Shown here: piece by piece, positions 1-8,635 of the stretch | Layout: the number at the start of each line of letters is the position of its first letter | How positions within the stretch are numbered: position 1 is the stretch's first letter | Assembly (NCBI RefSeq): GCF_030315685.1 | Contig: NZ_JASXSI010000011.1 | Coordinates: 1 to 64,000 of the forward strand | Length of the DNA stretch: 64,000 bases | Direction of reading: 5' to 3' | Origin: Gordonia sp. ABSL11-1 | Lineage (GTDB): Bacteria; Actinomycetota; Actinomycetes; Mycobacteriales; Mycobacteriaceae | Position numbers and translations under genes: made by a program | The notes under the pieces: generated by a model | Told to the model about the DNA's origin: nothing | The model's database searches: none | What the model saw: the letters and a program-made list of their open reading frames with translations, nothing else

Positions 1-60
1 ACGGACTCCGACAAGAACGGATCGACGGGACACCGCCCGCAATCCGGCAACCGACCTAAC

Positions 61-71
61 TGGTCTTACCA
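61..71. promoter_or_regulatory. FadR/GntR-type operator before the GntR gene
   Basis: The sequence TGGTCTTACCA is a perfect TGGT-N3-ACCA palindrome, the classic half-site spacing of FadR-subfamily GntR regulators. It lies 37 bp before the start codon at 109 and next to a direct repeat of the octamer ACTTGACC (71-78 and 79-86). Autoregulation by the downstream GntR protein is the simplest reading; this is inferred from motif and position only. Confidence 0.5.
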
Positions 72-108
72 CTTGACCACTTGACCACACGGGTCTTAGG
101 GTTGCGAC

Positions 109-921
109 ATGCCGTTCGAGCCCATCGCGCCGCGGAGCGTGCCCGAGGACGTCTACGAGCAGATCGTCGACGGTGTGTTGTCCGGTGATCTGCCCGCCGG
201 TGACACGCTGCCGAGCGAACGCGATCTCGCGCGCATGCTCGGCGTGTCCCGCCCTGCCGTCCGGGAGGCCCTCCGTCGCGTCGCCGCCGCCGGACTGGTG
301 TCGATCCGTCAAGGCCAGGGCACCAGGATCCTCGACCCCGCTGCGACCGGGGGCCTCGACCTGCTGCCGCGGCTGCTCGTCCGAGAGGGCCGCCTGGTGC
401 CCGCGGTGGCGCGTTCGATCGTGGAGGCCAGGGCGCTCGTGGGGCCGAAAGTGGCCGAGCTCGCCGCGGAACGCGCCGACGAGCACGCCGTCGTCCGGCT
501 CCGCGACTGTCTGGCGGAACTGACCGCCGATCTCGACCCGGTGCAACAGCAGGTTGTCGCCCTGGAGTTCTGGAGCCGGGTCATCGACGCGGCGGATTCG
601 GTCGCGTTCCGCCTCATGTACAACTCGCTGCGCGCCGCATACGAACCAGCCCTTCCGGCGCTCGCGGCCGTGCTGGAGCCGGAGGTCCGGAACGTGGCCG
701 GCTATCGCGACGTCGTCGACGCCATCGAACACCGACGGCCCGGCGAGGCGGCACGGGCCGCGCAGATCCTGCTCGCCCCGGCGACGGCCACTCTGCTCGC
801 CCTGTGTACCGCGCTCGCCGAGGTTGAAGCGGCCGAGACCGCAGCGGCCGAGACCGATGGGGTCGAGACCGATGGGGCCGAGACCGAGAGGGCGACGAGC
901 CCCGCACCACCCGAAGGTTGA
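109..921 (+). CDS. FadR-subfamily GntR transcriptional regulator
   Basis: A 270-residue DNA-binding regulator. The N-terminal winged helix-turn-helix covers about residues 8-75, with the typical LPSERDLARMLGVSRPAVREALRR recognition region and the QGQGTRI wing. The rest is a helical effector-binding domain of FCD type (about 80-230). The last 30 residues are a low-complexity acidic tail made of repeated ETDG(V/A) units, encoded by about three 15-bp repeats, so the tail length is probably variable. FadR-type regulators usually sense acyl-CoA or small organic acids; no ligand can be named here. A TGGT-N3-ACCA site lies just upstream. The next gene starts 52 bp downstream on the same strand and may be co-transcribed, which would connect the regulator with lipid hydroxylation, but this is inference. 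Confidence 0.85.
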   Translation: MPFEPIAPRSVPEDVYEQIVDGVLSGDLPAGDTLPSERDLARMLGVSRPAVREALRRVAAAGLVSIRQGQGTRILDPAATGGLDLLPRLLVREGRLVPAVARSIVEARALVGPKVAELAAERADEHAVVRLRDCLAELTADLDPVQQQVVALEFWSRVIDAADSVAFRLMYNSLRAAYEPALPALAAVLEPEVRNVAGYRDVVDAIEHRRPGEAARAAQILLAPATATLLALCTALAEVEAAETAAAETDGVETDGAETERATSPAPPEG

Positions 922-973
922 CCAGGGGCGTGCAGCCTCGGTCTGACCGCGATCCGGACAAGGGAGACCACGA

Positions 974-1747
974 ATGTCAGAGACGACGAACGCCGGCACC
1001 GGTGGGTCGGGATCGATCGATGCACGCGCCCGACGCCGCGTCGACGCTGACGAACGACGACTGCGTACCTCTCGCCGCACCGTCACCCTGCGATCGGCGT
1101 TCGCCGAGTTCGTACGACATCCGTCGCCCTGGATGATCGGCGCCCTTCTGCTCGGTGCCGTCGTCGCACGAGTCTGGATCGGCGGATGGGGACTCGCCGA
1201 TCTCCTCGTCCCCGTCGTGATGGTGGCGGTCTTCCCACTCGCGGAATGGCTGATCCACGTCTTCGTCCTGCACTGGCGTCCCAAGCGGATGGGACCCGTG
1301 ACCCTCGACACCCTGCTGGCCCGAAAGCATCGTGAGCACCACAACGACCCGCGCGACATCCCGCTGATCTTCATCCCGTGGCGCGCCCTGATCCCGGTCC
1401 TGATCGTGGCGCTCGTCGTGGCCCTGGTGGTCTTCCGCAGCGTCGAGCGGGGGCTGACCTTCCTGGTGGTGCTCGGTCTGCTCGGCATCGTCTACGAATG
1501 GACCCACTACCTCATCCACACCGACTACAAGCCGCGCTCACGGTTCTATCGCGCGACCTGGCGCAACCATCGATTCCACCACTACCGCAACGAGCACTAC
1601 TGGTTCACGGTGACCACATCGGGCACCGCCGATCGGTTGCTGCGGACCTACCCCGATCCGGACTCGGTGGACAAGTCGCCGACTGCGAAGAACCTGCACG
1701 CGCTCACCCCATCAGGTCCCGCAGATCGCGATCCATCGTCCAGATGA
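974..1747 (+). CDS. Membrane fatty acid hydroxylase/sterol desaturase superfamily protein
   Basis: A 257-residue multi-pass membrane protein. The histidine clusters of the di-iron hydroxylase superfamily are visible in order: EWLIHVFVLH, KHREHH, HYLIH and HRFHHYRNEHYW, separated by hydrophobic segments at about residues 55-100 and 135-180. This family inserts hydroxyl groups or double bonds into lipid substrates at the membrane using O2; the substrate here is unknown. The start at 974 has AGGGAGA six bases upstream. The 3' end overlaps the convergent pirin gene by 44 bp, and the last 20 or so residues, which lie in the overlap, look unconserved. Confidence 0.8.
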   Translation: MSETTNAGTGGSGSIDARARRRVDADERRLRTSRRTVTLRSAFAEFVRHPSPWMIGALLLGAVVARVWIGGWGLADLLVPVVMVAVFPLAEWLIHVFVLHWRPKRMGPVTLDTLLARKHREHHNDPRDIPLIFIPWRALIPVLIVALVVALVVFRSVERGLTFLVVLGLLGIVYEWTHYLIHTDYKPRSRFYRATWRNHRFHHYRNEHYWFTVTTSGTADRLLRTYPDPDSVDKSPTAKNLHALTPSGPADRDPSSR

Positions 1748-2450
1748 GGACCTCGGCGTCGACGACGGCGGTGAGGCGCTCGCCGCCGAGGTCCTCGCCA
1801 CGGACCGCGTCACCCTCGTCGATCCGTGTGCCGTCGAACTCGAGTCCGCCGGCAACCACGAACAGGTGCGAGTACCGTCCCGCCGGCACCACGATCGACG
1901 TCCCCGCGCCCAGTCGCGCGACGTGCAGTCTCGCCGAGCGGTTCGCGATGCGGATGGCCGAATCGCACCCCGGATCCCCCGATGCGATGGCCACCAGCCC
2001 CCCGTCTCGCAGCTGATCCGAGATGTCGGCGTGGGCGTACGTCGGCGTGAGTCCGGGCTCGTCCGGCATGACCCACATCTGGACGAACCGGGCGGGGACC
2101 GTGCCCGCGCCCGGCCGATCGGACCAGGTGTCGTTTCGCTCCGAGTGCAGCACGCCCGTTCCCGCGCTCATCCGTTGTGCCAGACCGGGATAGACGATCC
2201 CGGTGTTCCCCTCGGAATCCTGGTGAACCAATGAGCCGGAAGTGACCCAGGTGACGATTTCAGACTCGCGGTGCGCATGTTGGTCAAAGCCCTGTAACGG
2301 AGCGACCACATCATCGTTATTCACCAACAGGACACCGTGATGGGTGTTGGATGGGTCGTAGTGATCGCCGAAGGAGAAGCTATGGCGGGACGTCAGCCAG
2401 TCGGTTGTGGTCACCACTCGGTCCTCGGCTGCAATCACTCGAAAGCCCAT
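1704..2450 (-). CDS. Pirin family cupin protein
   Basis: A 248-residue bicupin of the pirin/YhaK family. The four metal ligands of pirins are all present: His58 and His60 (FDQHAHRE) and His102 and Glu104 (VLHSERND). Family members bind iron; some show quercetin 2,3-dioxygenase activity and others act as redox-sensitive cofactors, so the physiological role cannot be assigned. The N-terminal cupin (about 1-130) is well conserved and the C-terminal cupin (about 150-248) is more divergent, as usual. It stands alone on the minus strand and its 3' end overlaps the hydroxylase gene. Confidence 0.88.
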   Translation of the reverse strand: MGFRVIAAEDRVVTTTDWLTSRHSFSFGDHYDPSNTHHGVLLVNNDDVVAPLQGFDQHAHRESEIVTWVTSGSLVHQDSEGNTGIVYPGLAQRMSAGTGVLHSERNDTWSDRPGAGTVPARFVQMWVMPDEPGLTPTYAHADISDQLRDGGLVAIASGDPGCDSAIRIANRSARLHVARLGAGTSIVVPAGRYSHLFVVAGGLEFDGTRIDEGDAVRGEDLGGERLTAVVDAEVLIWTMDRDLRDLMG

Positions 2451-2617
2451 GCCTCATTATGGGCCGGATCAACGGGTCCCGACGCCGCGGCCCGCGCCCA
2501 TCCGAGCAGTCTCGGACCGGCGGCCCGGATACTCGAGACAGGATCGTGACCGCTCTGATCCCCGAATGGAAGCTGGCAGGATCGATATCCGCTGTGACAA
2601 GAGTGAAAATTGTGAAC

Positions 2618-4264
2618 ATGAAGATCTGGGTGAAGCGTGCGCCGACAGTGGCCTGCGCTGCGGCCACATGCAGTATCGCCCTGGCGATCAGCGCGTGTGG
2701 GATCGGTGCGTCGGCCGACGACGACGACGCCGCGGGCGCGGTGCGGGCGTTCGCTGCTGCGATGGAGCGCCAGGACCCCGGTGGTGCCGCGAAGTACACC
2801 ACCGCGCCCGGTCAGGCGACCGAGGCGCTGACCCTGACGCTGAACGGCATGAACGCCGAGCACCTGGACATGGCTGTCGAGAGACCCGTCGAATACAGCG
2901 ACGGGACCGCCTCGTTCTCCCTGAAGAGCACCTATCGCTGGGCCAAGGACCGAACCTTCGAGACGACGAGTTCCGGCACGGCGCGGCATCTGTCGACCGG
3001 TTGGAAGGTCACCTGGGAGCCGTCGATCATCTACCCGGGCCTGCCCTACGGTGGTCAGCTCCGCGAGATCCGCACCGACGCGACCCCGCCCCCGACCGTG
3101 AACAGCCGGTCCGGCAAGACGTTCATGTATCTGCAGCCGGTCAACGAGATCGTCCTCGACCCGGCGCAGACCCGCGACCTCACGGCGTCGGCACGGGCGT
3201 TGGCGCGCACGCTGGAGCCGATCGCGCCGCTGATCACGGCGCAGGTGATCACCGAGAAGCTGGGGCAGGCGTCGGGCAAGCCGATCACCGCGGTGACGCT
3301 GCGTGACCCGGACATGCAGGTGCTTCAGTCCAATCCGGCCGCCGTGCCCGGGGTGACCGTCCGCAAGAGCGGCAAGCTCGTGATGGCGGATCGCCGCCTG
3401 TCGTCGCCGATGGAACCGGGTCTGACCAACTACTGGCAGGCCATCCGCGACGCCACCGCGGGGTGGCAGGTCCAGATGCTCGGTCCCGGTCTCAAGCCGC
3501 GCAAGCTCGCCGGTGAGCAGGGTCCGCCCGGACCGGACGTCGAGACCACCGTCGACCAGAATCTGCAGTTGTCGCTGGGTGACGCGGCCGTCGAGGTCGG
3601 CCAGCCGGCGACCATCATGGCCCTCGATGCGGGCACCGGCGCGATCCTCGGTATGGCGCAGAACAGCTATGCGGTCGAGCGCGGCATCAATGCCAACACC
3701 CCGTATCCGGTCGGCAGCACGCTGAACCCGGTGCTGGCCGGCGTCGATCGGGTCGCGAACGCGAATCAGGGTGCGGCCGAGACCGTTCTGGACCGTCTGG
3801 GCCTCGGCGTGCAGTTCACCGTGCCGGGTCTGAGCACCCCGACCCCGGATCGGCCGGGAGTGCAGACCGTCGACTTCCGGTCAGGGGGAGCGAGCTACTC
3901 GATGACGAACATGGGTGCTCTGGGCGTTGCGATGGCGCGCGCGTCGGCCGGTCAGATGTCCTCGGTCGTCCCGTACGTCATCAAGGGTGTCCCGACGAGT
4001 GTCGTCGGCGGGAAGCTTGGCGAACTCGACGGTGCGACGACGGGTCCGGTTCTGGCCGCGATGACACAGACCGCGAAGACCGGAGATGCCAGCGACCTCA
4101 CCGCGGCGCCCGGGCTGAAGGCGCTGGTCGGCACCAACGGACCGCAGGGTCCGGGGTGGTTCGTCGGGCTCCAGGGCGGCAAGGTGCTGGTGGTGTACTG
4201 CGAGGGCGAGAAGTCCGGGACGGCTGCGCTGCAGGTCGCGCAGAAGTACTTCCGCATCAAGTGA
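2618..4264 (+). CDS. Penicillin-binding-type lipoprotein with degenerate transpeptidase active site
   Basis: A 548-residue predicted lipoprotein. The ATG at 2618 gives a signal peptide with a lipobox ending in Cys27 (AISAC); longer in-frame starts upstream would bury this signal, so they were not used. Residues about 40-155 look like the NTF2-like MecA_N domain, and 160-548 like a PBP dimerisation plus transpeptidase domain. The architecture matches mycobacterial Rv2864c-type penicillin-binding lipoproteins. The motif that should be SxxK reads Ser367-Thr-Leu-Asn370, so the general-base lysine is missing, while KTG (487-489) is kept. It may therefore be a non-catalytic cell-wall regulator or a beta-lactam-binding decoy. 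It is convergent with the DUF3054 gene, 18 bp away. Confidence 0.8.
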   Translation: MKIWVKRAPTVACAAATCSIALAISACGIGASADDDDAAGAVRAFAAAMERQDPGGAAKYTTAPGQATEALTLTLNGMNAEHLDMAVERPVEYSDGTASFSLKSTYRWAKDRTFETTSSGTARHLSTGWKVTWEPSIIYPGLPYGGQLREIRTDATPPPTVNSRSGKTFMYLQPVNEIVLDPAQTRDLTASARALARTLEPIAPLITAQVITEKLGQASGKPITAVTLRDPDMQVLQSNPAAVPGVTVRKSGKLVMADRRLSSPMEPGLTNYWQAIRDATAGWQVQMLGPGLKPRKLAGEQGPPGPDVETTVDQNLQLSLGDAAVEVGQPATIMALDAGTGAILGMAQNSYAVERGINANTPYPVGSTLNPVLAGVDRVANANQGAAETVLDRLGLGVQFTVPGLSTPTPDRPGVQTVDFRSGGASYSMTNMGALGVAMARASAGQMSSVVPYVIKGVPTSVVGGKLGELDGATTGPVLAAMTQTAKTGDASDLTAAPGLKALVGTNGPQGPGWFVGLQGGKVLVVYCEGEKSGTAALQVAQKYFRIK

Positions 4265-4282
4265 CCGACCGATCGGGCCGCG

Positions 4283-4732
4283 TCACGAGGACCGCTTGGC
4301 GACGAACGCCGCCACCGCACGCCATCCGATCAGGAAGACGCCGAGTGAGATGGTGGCGACGATGATGAAGCTGAACGCGACGCCCTGGTGGAGCAGGTAG
4401 CGCAGGACCATTGCGATCGCGACGGCACAGGACCAGACGATCAGGCCGGCCGGCACGATCCGTTCGGGCCGGAAATCGTGGCCGAAGCTGTCGTCGCTGG
4501 AGCGGACATGGGACAGGACATAGGCGATCGACCACCCGGCCGCCGCGCCGATCGCGAACGGCCAGAGGGTCTGCAGGATGCCGACGACGGTCAGGCCTTC
4601 TTCATGGCTGGACCGGCCGATCATCACGAACACGGTGATCGCGACGAGATCGAGGAGCGCGGTCACGGGCATCGGCAGTTGACGCCGGCCCGGGAGGTCG
4701 CCGACGTCGGCGACGGCTGGGGACTCCGACAT
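4283..4732 (-). CDS. DUF3054 family membrane protein
   Basis: A 149-residue integral membrane protein with four hydrophobic segments at about residues 22-40, 52-72, 92-112 and 118-140. The pattern, including VTALLDLVAITVFVMIGRSSH near the first helix, fits the actinobacterial DUF3054 family, which has no known function. It begins six bases after the end of the upstream minus-strand gene (4739), so the two are probably one transcript. Confidence 0.8.
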   Translation of the reverse strand: MSESPAVADVGDLPGRRQLPMPVTALLDLVAITVFVMIGRSSHEEGLTVVGILQTLWPFAIGAAAGWSIAYVLSHVRSSDDSFGHDFRPERIVPAGLIVWSCAVAIAMVLRYLLHQGVAFSFIIVATISLGVFLIGWRAVAAFVAKRSS

Positions 4733-4738
4733 GGTTTT

Positions 4739-6004
4739 CTACGGTAGCGGGTCGTCGGGCCTGCGGGAACTCTCCGGCTCCCCGTCCCTGCCCCCGTCCG
4801 TGTCCGCGTCGTTCATGTCCGCGTCGTTCATGTCCGCGGTGTCGTCCACTGTGTCCGCCGTATCGTCGGCGGCGTTGTCGGGTGGGTCGCCGTCCGGCTT
4901 GTCCTCGGGATCGGCCGGCCGATCATCCGGGCCGTCCTCGCTGACGTCGTCGTCGATCTCGTCCTCGAGGCTATCGCCTTGTTTGAAGCTGTTGCGGAAC
5001 ATCACCAGCACGACGACCCAGCCGATGGCGGCGATGAAGACGTAGCTGATCAGCCGGTAGACGAGCACCGCGGTGATGGCGTCTGCGGCGGGCATGCCGG
5101 CGCTGGTCAGTGCGGGTACGAGGACGGCGTCGACCACGCCGATCCCGCCCGGCAGCAAGGGGACCGCGGTGCCGACCGCCTTACCCGCCGCATAGGCGAC
5201 CATCAGGCCGGCGATGCTGGGGTGCGCGCCGACCGCCCAGCACGCGAACGCGAGGCAGGCGACGTCGGTGACCCAGTTGAACAGGCTCCAGCCGAACGAG
5301 ATCCCCAGGTCGCGCTGCGTCAGCTGGACTGCGCGCAGCTGCTCGAGCGTCTCGATGACCCGGCCGTGGCCGTGGTCGCGCGGCTTGTTGCGGACCTGAT
5401 TGGTCCACTCCACGATCCGTAGGACCGTACTCTGCAACGACTCGGGGTGGCTGGCCAGGTACTGGAAGACGACCGCGACCGCGACGAAACCGACCACCGA
5501 GAAGAACACGGAGAACGGGCTGGTCTTGGCGCCGGCCAGGAGTGCACCACCGAAACCGAGGACGGCCAGGCCGACGCCGGCGAGCAGTCCCGACATCACG
5601 ACCTGCCACGACGCGACGACGGGGGTGGCGCCCCACTTGCGCGTCTCCCGGTAGACGAACGCCGGCGACAACACCGGGCCACCGGGCATCGTCTGGCTCA
5701 CCGAGTTCGATGCCAGGATCACCGACAGTGACTGCCATTGCGTCACCCGCACCCCCGCTGATCGCAGCAGAGCCCGCTGGACCTGCGCGAAACTGTCCAT
5801 CGACAACAGGGCGGCGCCGATGCTCGCGAGAATCCACACCCAGTCGAGATCACCGATCCGGTGCCATGCCTCTTCGAGGCTGGGTGAGATCAGGACGATC
5901 TCGGCAGCCAGGATGACCAGCACGATCGCCAGCAGGAGCCACCGAAGCCACCAGAAGCGCGACCGCGTGGCCACACCTCCGGAACCGGTCCCCTCCGACG
6001 ACAT
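4739..6004 (-). CDS. Lysylphosphatidylglycerol synthase TM-region / flippase-like protein (Rv0204c-like)
   Basis: About 421 residues with seven to nine hydrophobic segments between residues 18 and 330, resembling the membrane half of MprF (UPF0104 / LPG_synthase_TM). There is no aminoacyl-transferase domain, so a lipid translocase-type role is the usual suggestion for the family. The conserved loop LLPGGIGVVDAVLVPAL is visible near residue 270. The last 90 residues are a hydrophilic acidic tail with repeated DTAD and DMNDAD units. A GTG three codons upstream (6010) is possible, but the ATG at 6004 is preferred. The gene is divergent from the AI-2E-like gene 58 bp away, the same arrangement as Rv0204c/Rv0205 beside mmpL3 in mycobacteria. 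Confidence 0.75.
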   Translation of the reverse strand: MSSEGTGSGGVATRSRFWWLRWLLLAIVLVILAAEIVLISPSLEEAWHRIGDLDWVWILASIGAALLSMDSFAQVQRALLRSAGVRVTQWQSLSVILASNSVSQTMPGGPVLSPAFVYRETRKWGATPVVASWQVVMSGLLAGVGLAVLGFGGALLAGAKTSPFSVFFSVVGFVAVAVVFQYLASHPESLQSTVLRIVEWTNQVRNKPRDHGHGRVIETLEQLRAVQLTQRDLGISFGWSLFNWVTDVACLAFACWAVGAHPSIAGLMVAYAAGKAVGTAVPLLPGGIGVVDAVLVPALTSAGMPAADAITAVLVYRLISYVFIAAIGWVVVLVMFRNSFKQGDSLEDEIDDDVSEDGPDDRPADPEDKPDGDPPDNAADDTADTVDDTADMNDADMNDADTDGGRDGEPESSRRPDDPLP

Positions 6005-6062
6005 GTGCACACCCTATCCACAGGAACGCTCAGGATCGGTATCCGCGGCTACGCTGGCAGGC

Positions 6063-7433
6063 GTGAGCGATGCCGACACCGACGGCCCATCGCGACGCGA
6101 GGCTGCCCGCAGGGCCGTCGCCGTCGCGGACCGCGAAAAGGTTCATCCCTTGGTCCGGGCGACCGCCGAGTGGACGTGGCGACTGCTCGTCATCGCGGCC
6201 GGTGCCTTCGTGCTGCTCCGCATCTTCCACGAGTTCGAAGAGGTCCTGGTGCCGGTGGCGCTCGCGATCCTCGGCGCCGCGATGCTCGTGCCGGTGGTCG
6301 ACGCGATGGACCGTCGGCGGGTCCCGCGCTCGCTCGCGGTCCTCGTGACCATCATCGTCGCGCTCGGGCTGCTGGCCGCGGTGATGACCTTTGTCGTGCA
6401 GGAGTTCATCCGCGGATTCCCGGAGCTGACCAAACAGATCACCGTCACCGTCGACCGCACCCGTGACTGGCTCGTCAACGGGCCCATCGGGGTCGACGAC
6501 GACCAGGTGCGCAATCTGGGCAACGAGGTCACCACCTTCCTCGAGCACAACCAGGACAAGGTGACCAGCGGTGCGCTGGCCACCGCCACGACGGCGACCG
6601 AGATCATCACCGGCGCCCTGTTGTCGGTGTTCCTGCTCATCTTCTTCCTGTACGGCGGCGGACAGATCTGGACGTTCGTCACGAAACTCGTGCCGCGCCA
6701 CACCCGCGGCCGGGTGCGGGCGGCCGGCACCGCCGGGTTCGGGACGCTCGTCGGCTATGTCCGGGCCACCGTGGCGGTGGCCTTTGTCGACGCACTCGGC
6801 ATCGGCGTGGGGCTTGCGATTCTGAGTGTGCCGCTGGCGCTTCCGCTCGCGTCGCTGGTGTTCCTGGGCGCCTTCATCCCTATTGTCGGTGCACTCATCA
6901 CCGGAACCCTGGCCGTGATGGTCGCACTGGTCACGCAGGGCTGGATCGCCGCCGTCATCGCGCTGGCGATCGTGATCGGTGTCATGCAGGTGGAAAGCCA
7001 TGTGCTGCAGCCGTTCCTGTTGGGCCGATCGGTGCGTCTGCATCCGGTTGCGGTGGTGCTGGCGATCGCCGCAGGCATCGTGTCGGCGGGGATCATCGGC
7101 GGCCTGCTCGCGGTGCCGCTGATCGCCTTCGCCAACACTGCGATCCGCCACCTCGCCGACAGCGCGGCCACAGTGCGGGAGCGCGCCGCCGACCGCGACG
7201 GGAGGATGTACGTCGCCGAGCCGGATGAGCCGCGCTGGGATCGGATCGACGCCCCGGCGGAGGCCGACGAGGAGGCGCGGTCTGTCATCGCCGGACATGA
7301 TGCCGAGGAGTCCGATTCGGCGGACTCCGGTGAGCGTGAGGCGACGACAGAGTCCACGACGCCGGATGCCGCGACCGCGAAGGACGACCCCGACCGGTCC
7401 GGCGACGACCGGCCCGGCGACGACCGGGCCTGA
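6063..7433 (+). CDS. AI-2E family transporter (UPF0118; Rv0205-like)
   Basis: A 456-residue multi-pass membrane protein. Hydrophobic pairs are seen at about residues 40-80 and 90-115, a soluble segment follows at 120-170, and a cluster of five helices lies at about 180-365, with the family signatures in the PLALPLASLVFLGAFIPIVG stretch and LLGRSVRLHPV. The C-terminal 90 residues are charged and disordered. Family members include the AI-2 exporter TqsA and Na+/H+ antiporters, so the substrate cannot be told. The GTG at 6063 is chosen because the in-frame sequence upstream is the antisense of the divergent gene. The histidine kinase gene follows after two bases, so transcription with the two-component system is likely. 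Confidence 0.8.
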   Translation: MSDADTDGPSRREAARRAVAVADREKVHPLVRATAEWTWRLLVIAAGAFVLLRIFHEFEEVLVPVALAILGAAMLVPVVDAMDRRRVPRSLAVLVTIIVALGLLAAVMTFVVQEFIRGFPELTKQITVTVDRTRDWLVNGPIGVDDDQVRNLGNEVTTFLEHNQDKVTSGALATATTATEIITGALLSVFLLIFFLYGGGQIWTFVTKLVPRHTRGRVRAAGTAGFGTLVGYVRATVAVAFVDALGIGVGLAILSVPLALPLASLVFLGAFIPIVGALITGTLAVMVALVTQGWIAAVIALAIVIGVMQVESHVLQPFLLGRSVRLHPVAVVLAIAAGIVSAGIIGGLLAVPLIAFANTAIRHLADSAATVRERAADRDGRMYVAEPDEPRWDRIDAPAEADEEARSVIAGHDAEESDSADSGEREATTESTTPDAATAKDDPDRSGDDRPGDDRA

Positions 7434-7435
7434 CC

Positions 7436-8632
7436 ATGGGCGGCGGGGCGCAGGCGGACGGTCGGTCGGGTCCCAGTCGTGCAGCGCAGATCGCCCGGGC
7501 CGCCGACACCGATCCGGTCGGACCGCTGTGGCGGGCCGCGCAACTGTTCCGATTCCTGTCCTACCTGTACGCGCTGGGCTTCCAGATCGCCATCAACGAC
7601 GACCTCCTGCACGATGATGCGGCGTGGGTGCTCTTCGGCGTGCTGAGCGCGTGGTCGCTGGCGTCCGGGATCGCCTACCACGTCGGATTCGGCCGCACCG
7701 TGTACTGGGTGAGCGCCGACGTCGTCGTCGCCTGCGCGCTCATGCTGTCGACGTCGTATGTCGCCGAGACCTCGTGGGCGCTGAACAACCAGACGTGGCC
7801 GACGACGCTGTGGGCGGTGAACGCCGTCATCTCCGTTGCCCTGCTGGCCGGTCCGATCTGGGGAATCGTCGGCGGGCTCGTCGTCGGTGGGACGAGTTCG
7901 TTCGTCAAGGGTGCGTTCGACCTCAACTTCGGGCGCAACGCGACGATCATCATCATCGTCGCGACCGGGATGGCGGTCGGGCTCGCGGCGGTCATCGCGC
8001 GCCGCGCCCACGCCGTGCTCACCCAGGCGGCGGCGGTCGCCGCGGCGACCGAGGAACGCGAACGACTCTCGCGCGAGGTCCACGACGGGGTGCTGCAGGT
8101 GCTGTCGCTGATCGCGAAACGCGGACGGGAGATCGGCGGCGACACCGCGGAACTGGCCGAGCTCGCGGGTCAGCAGGAACGTGCCCTGCGCCGCCTGATC
8201 TCCGATGCCGACGACGACATCGACGTCGCGACCGAGGCCGTCGACCTCGCCACGATCCTTCGATCGTTCGCGGGCGAGCGGGTGTCGGTCAGTTCACCGG
8301 GGTCCGCCGTCGTCGTCGATGTTGTTGTCGCCGAACAACTCCGGTCGGTGGTGCGCAACGCGCTAGACAACGTCGCGCATCATGCCGGCGACGGTGCCCG
8401 GGCATTCGTGCTGCTCGAGGATCTCGGTGACCGCGTGGTGGTCAGCGTGCGCGACGATGGCGTCGGCATCGCCCCGGGGCGACTCGACGAAGCGCACCGG
8501 CAAGGGCGGATGGGGATCTCGAAGTCGATCGTCGGACGTGTCGAGGCACTCGGCGGTACCGCGGTCCTCGATTCAGGGCCGGGCCTGGGCACAGAATGGG
8601 AACTGACGATTCCGGTGGAGCGGGAGGGCTGA
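7436..8632 (+). CDS. Membrane sensor histidine kinase (NarL/HisKA_3 type)
   Basis: A 398-residue sensor kinase. Five or six hydrophobic segments between residues 35 and 190 form the sensor part, with only short loops outside the membrane. The HisKA_3 dimerisation helix carries the phosphoacceptor His216 in EERERLSREVHDGVLQVL. The ATPase domain has the N-box (NALDNVAHHA) and the G-boxes DDGVGIAP and GPGLGTEW. It resembles actinobacterial MacS-type kinases. It is tightly coupled to the response regulator (three-base gap) and sits beside mmpL3, which suggests an envelope-related signal; the stimulus is unknown. Confidence 0.9.
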   Translation: MGGGAQADGRSGPSRAAQIARAADTDPVGPLWRAAQLFRFLSYLYALGFQIAINDDLLHDDAAWVLFGVLSAWSLASGIAYHVGFGRTVYWVSADVVVACALMLSTSYVAETSWALNNQTWPTTLWAVNAVISVALLAGPIWGIVGGLVVGGTSSFVKGAFDLNFGRNATIIIIVATGMAVGLAAVIARRAHAVLTQAAAVAAATEERERLSREVHDGVLQVLSLIAKRGREIGGDTAELAELAGQQERALRRLISDADDDIDVATEAVDLATILRSFAGERVSVSSPGSAVVVDVVVAEQLRSVVRNALDNVAHHAGDGARAFVLLEDLGDRVVVSVRDDGVGIAPGRLDEAHRQGRMGISKSIVGRVEALGGTAVLDSGPGLGTEWELTIPVEREG

Positions 8633-8635
8633 ACG

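Noticed and set aside
2351..2617. Upstream extension of the penicillin-binding lipoprotein to an ATG/GTG at 2351
   Set aside because: It overlaps the pirin gene start on the opposite strand and would hide the signal peptide and lipobox, which begin at 2618.
6030..7298. A 422-codon minus-strand open frame opposite the AI-2E-like gene
   Set aside because: Shadow of a well-conserved membrane protein gene; composition rich in His, Asp, Arg and Gly without structure.
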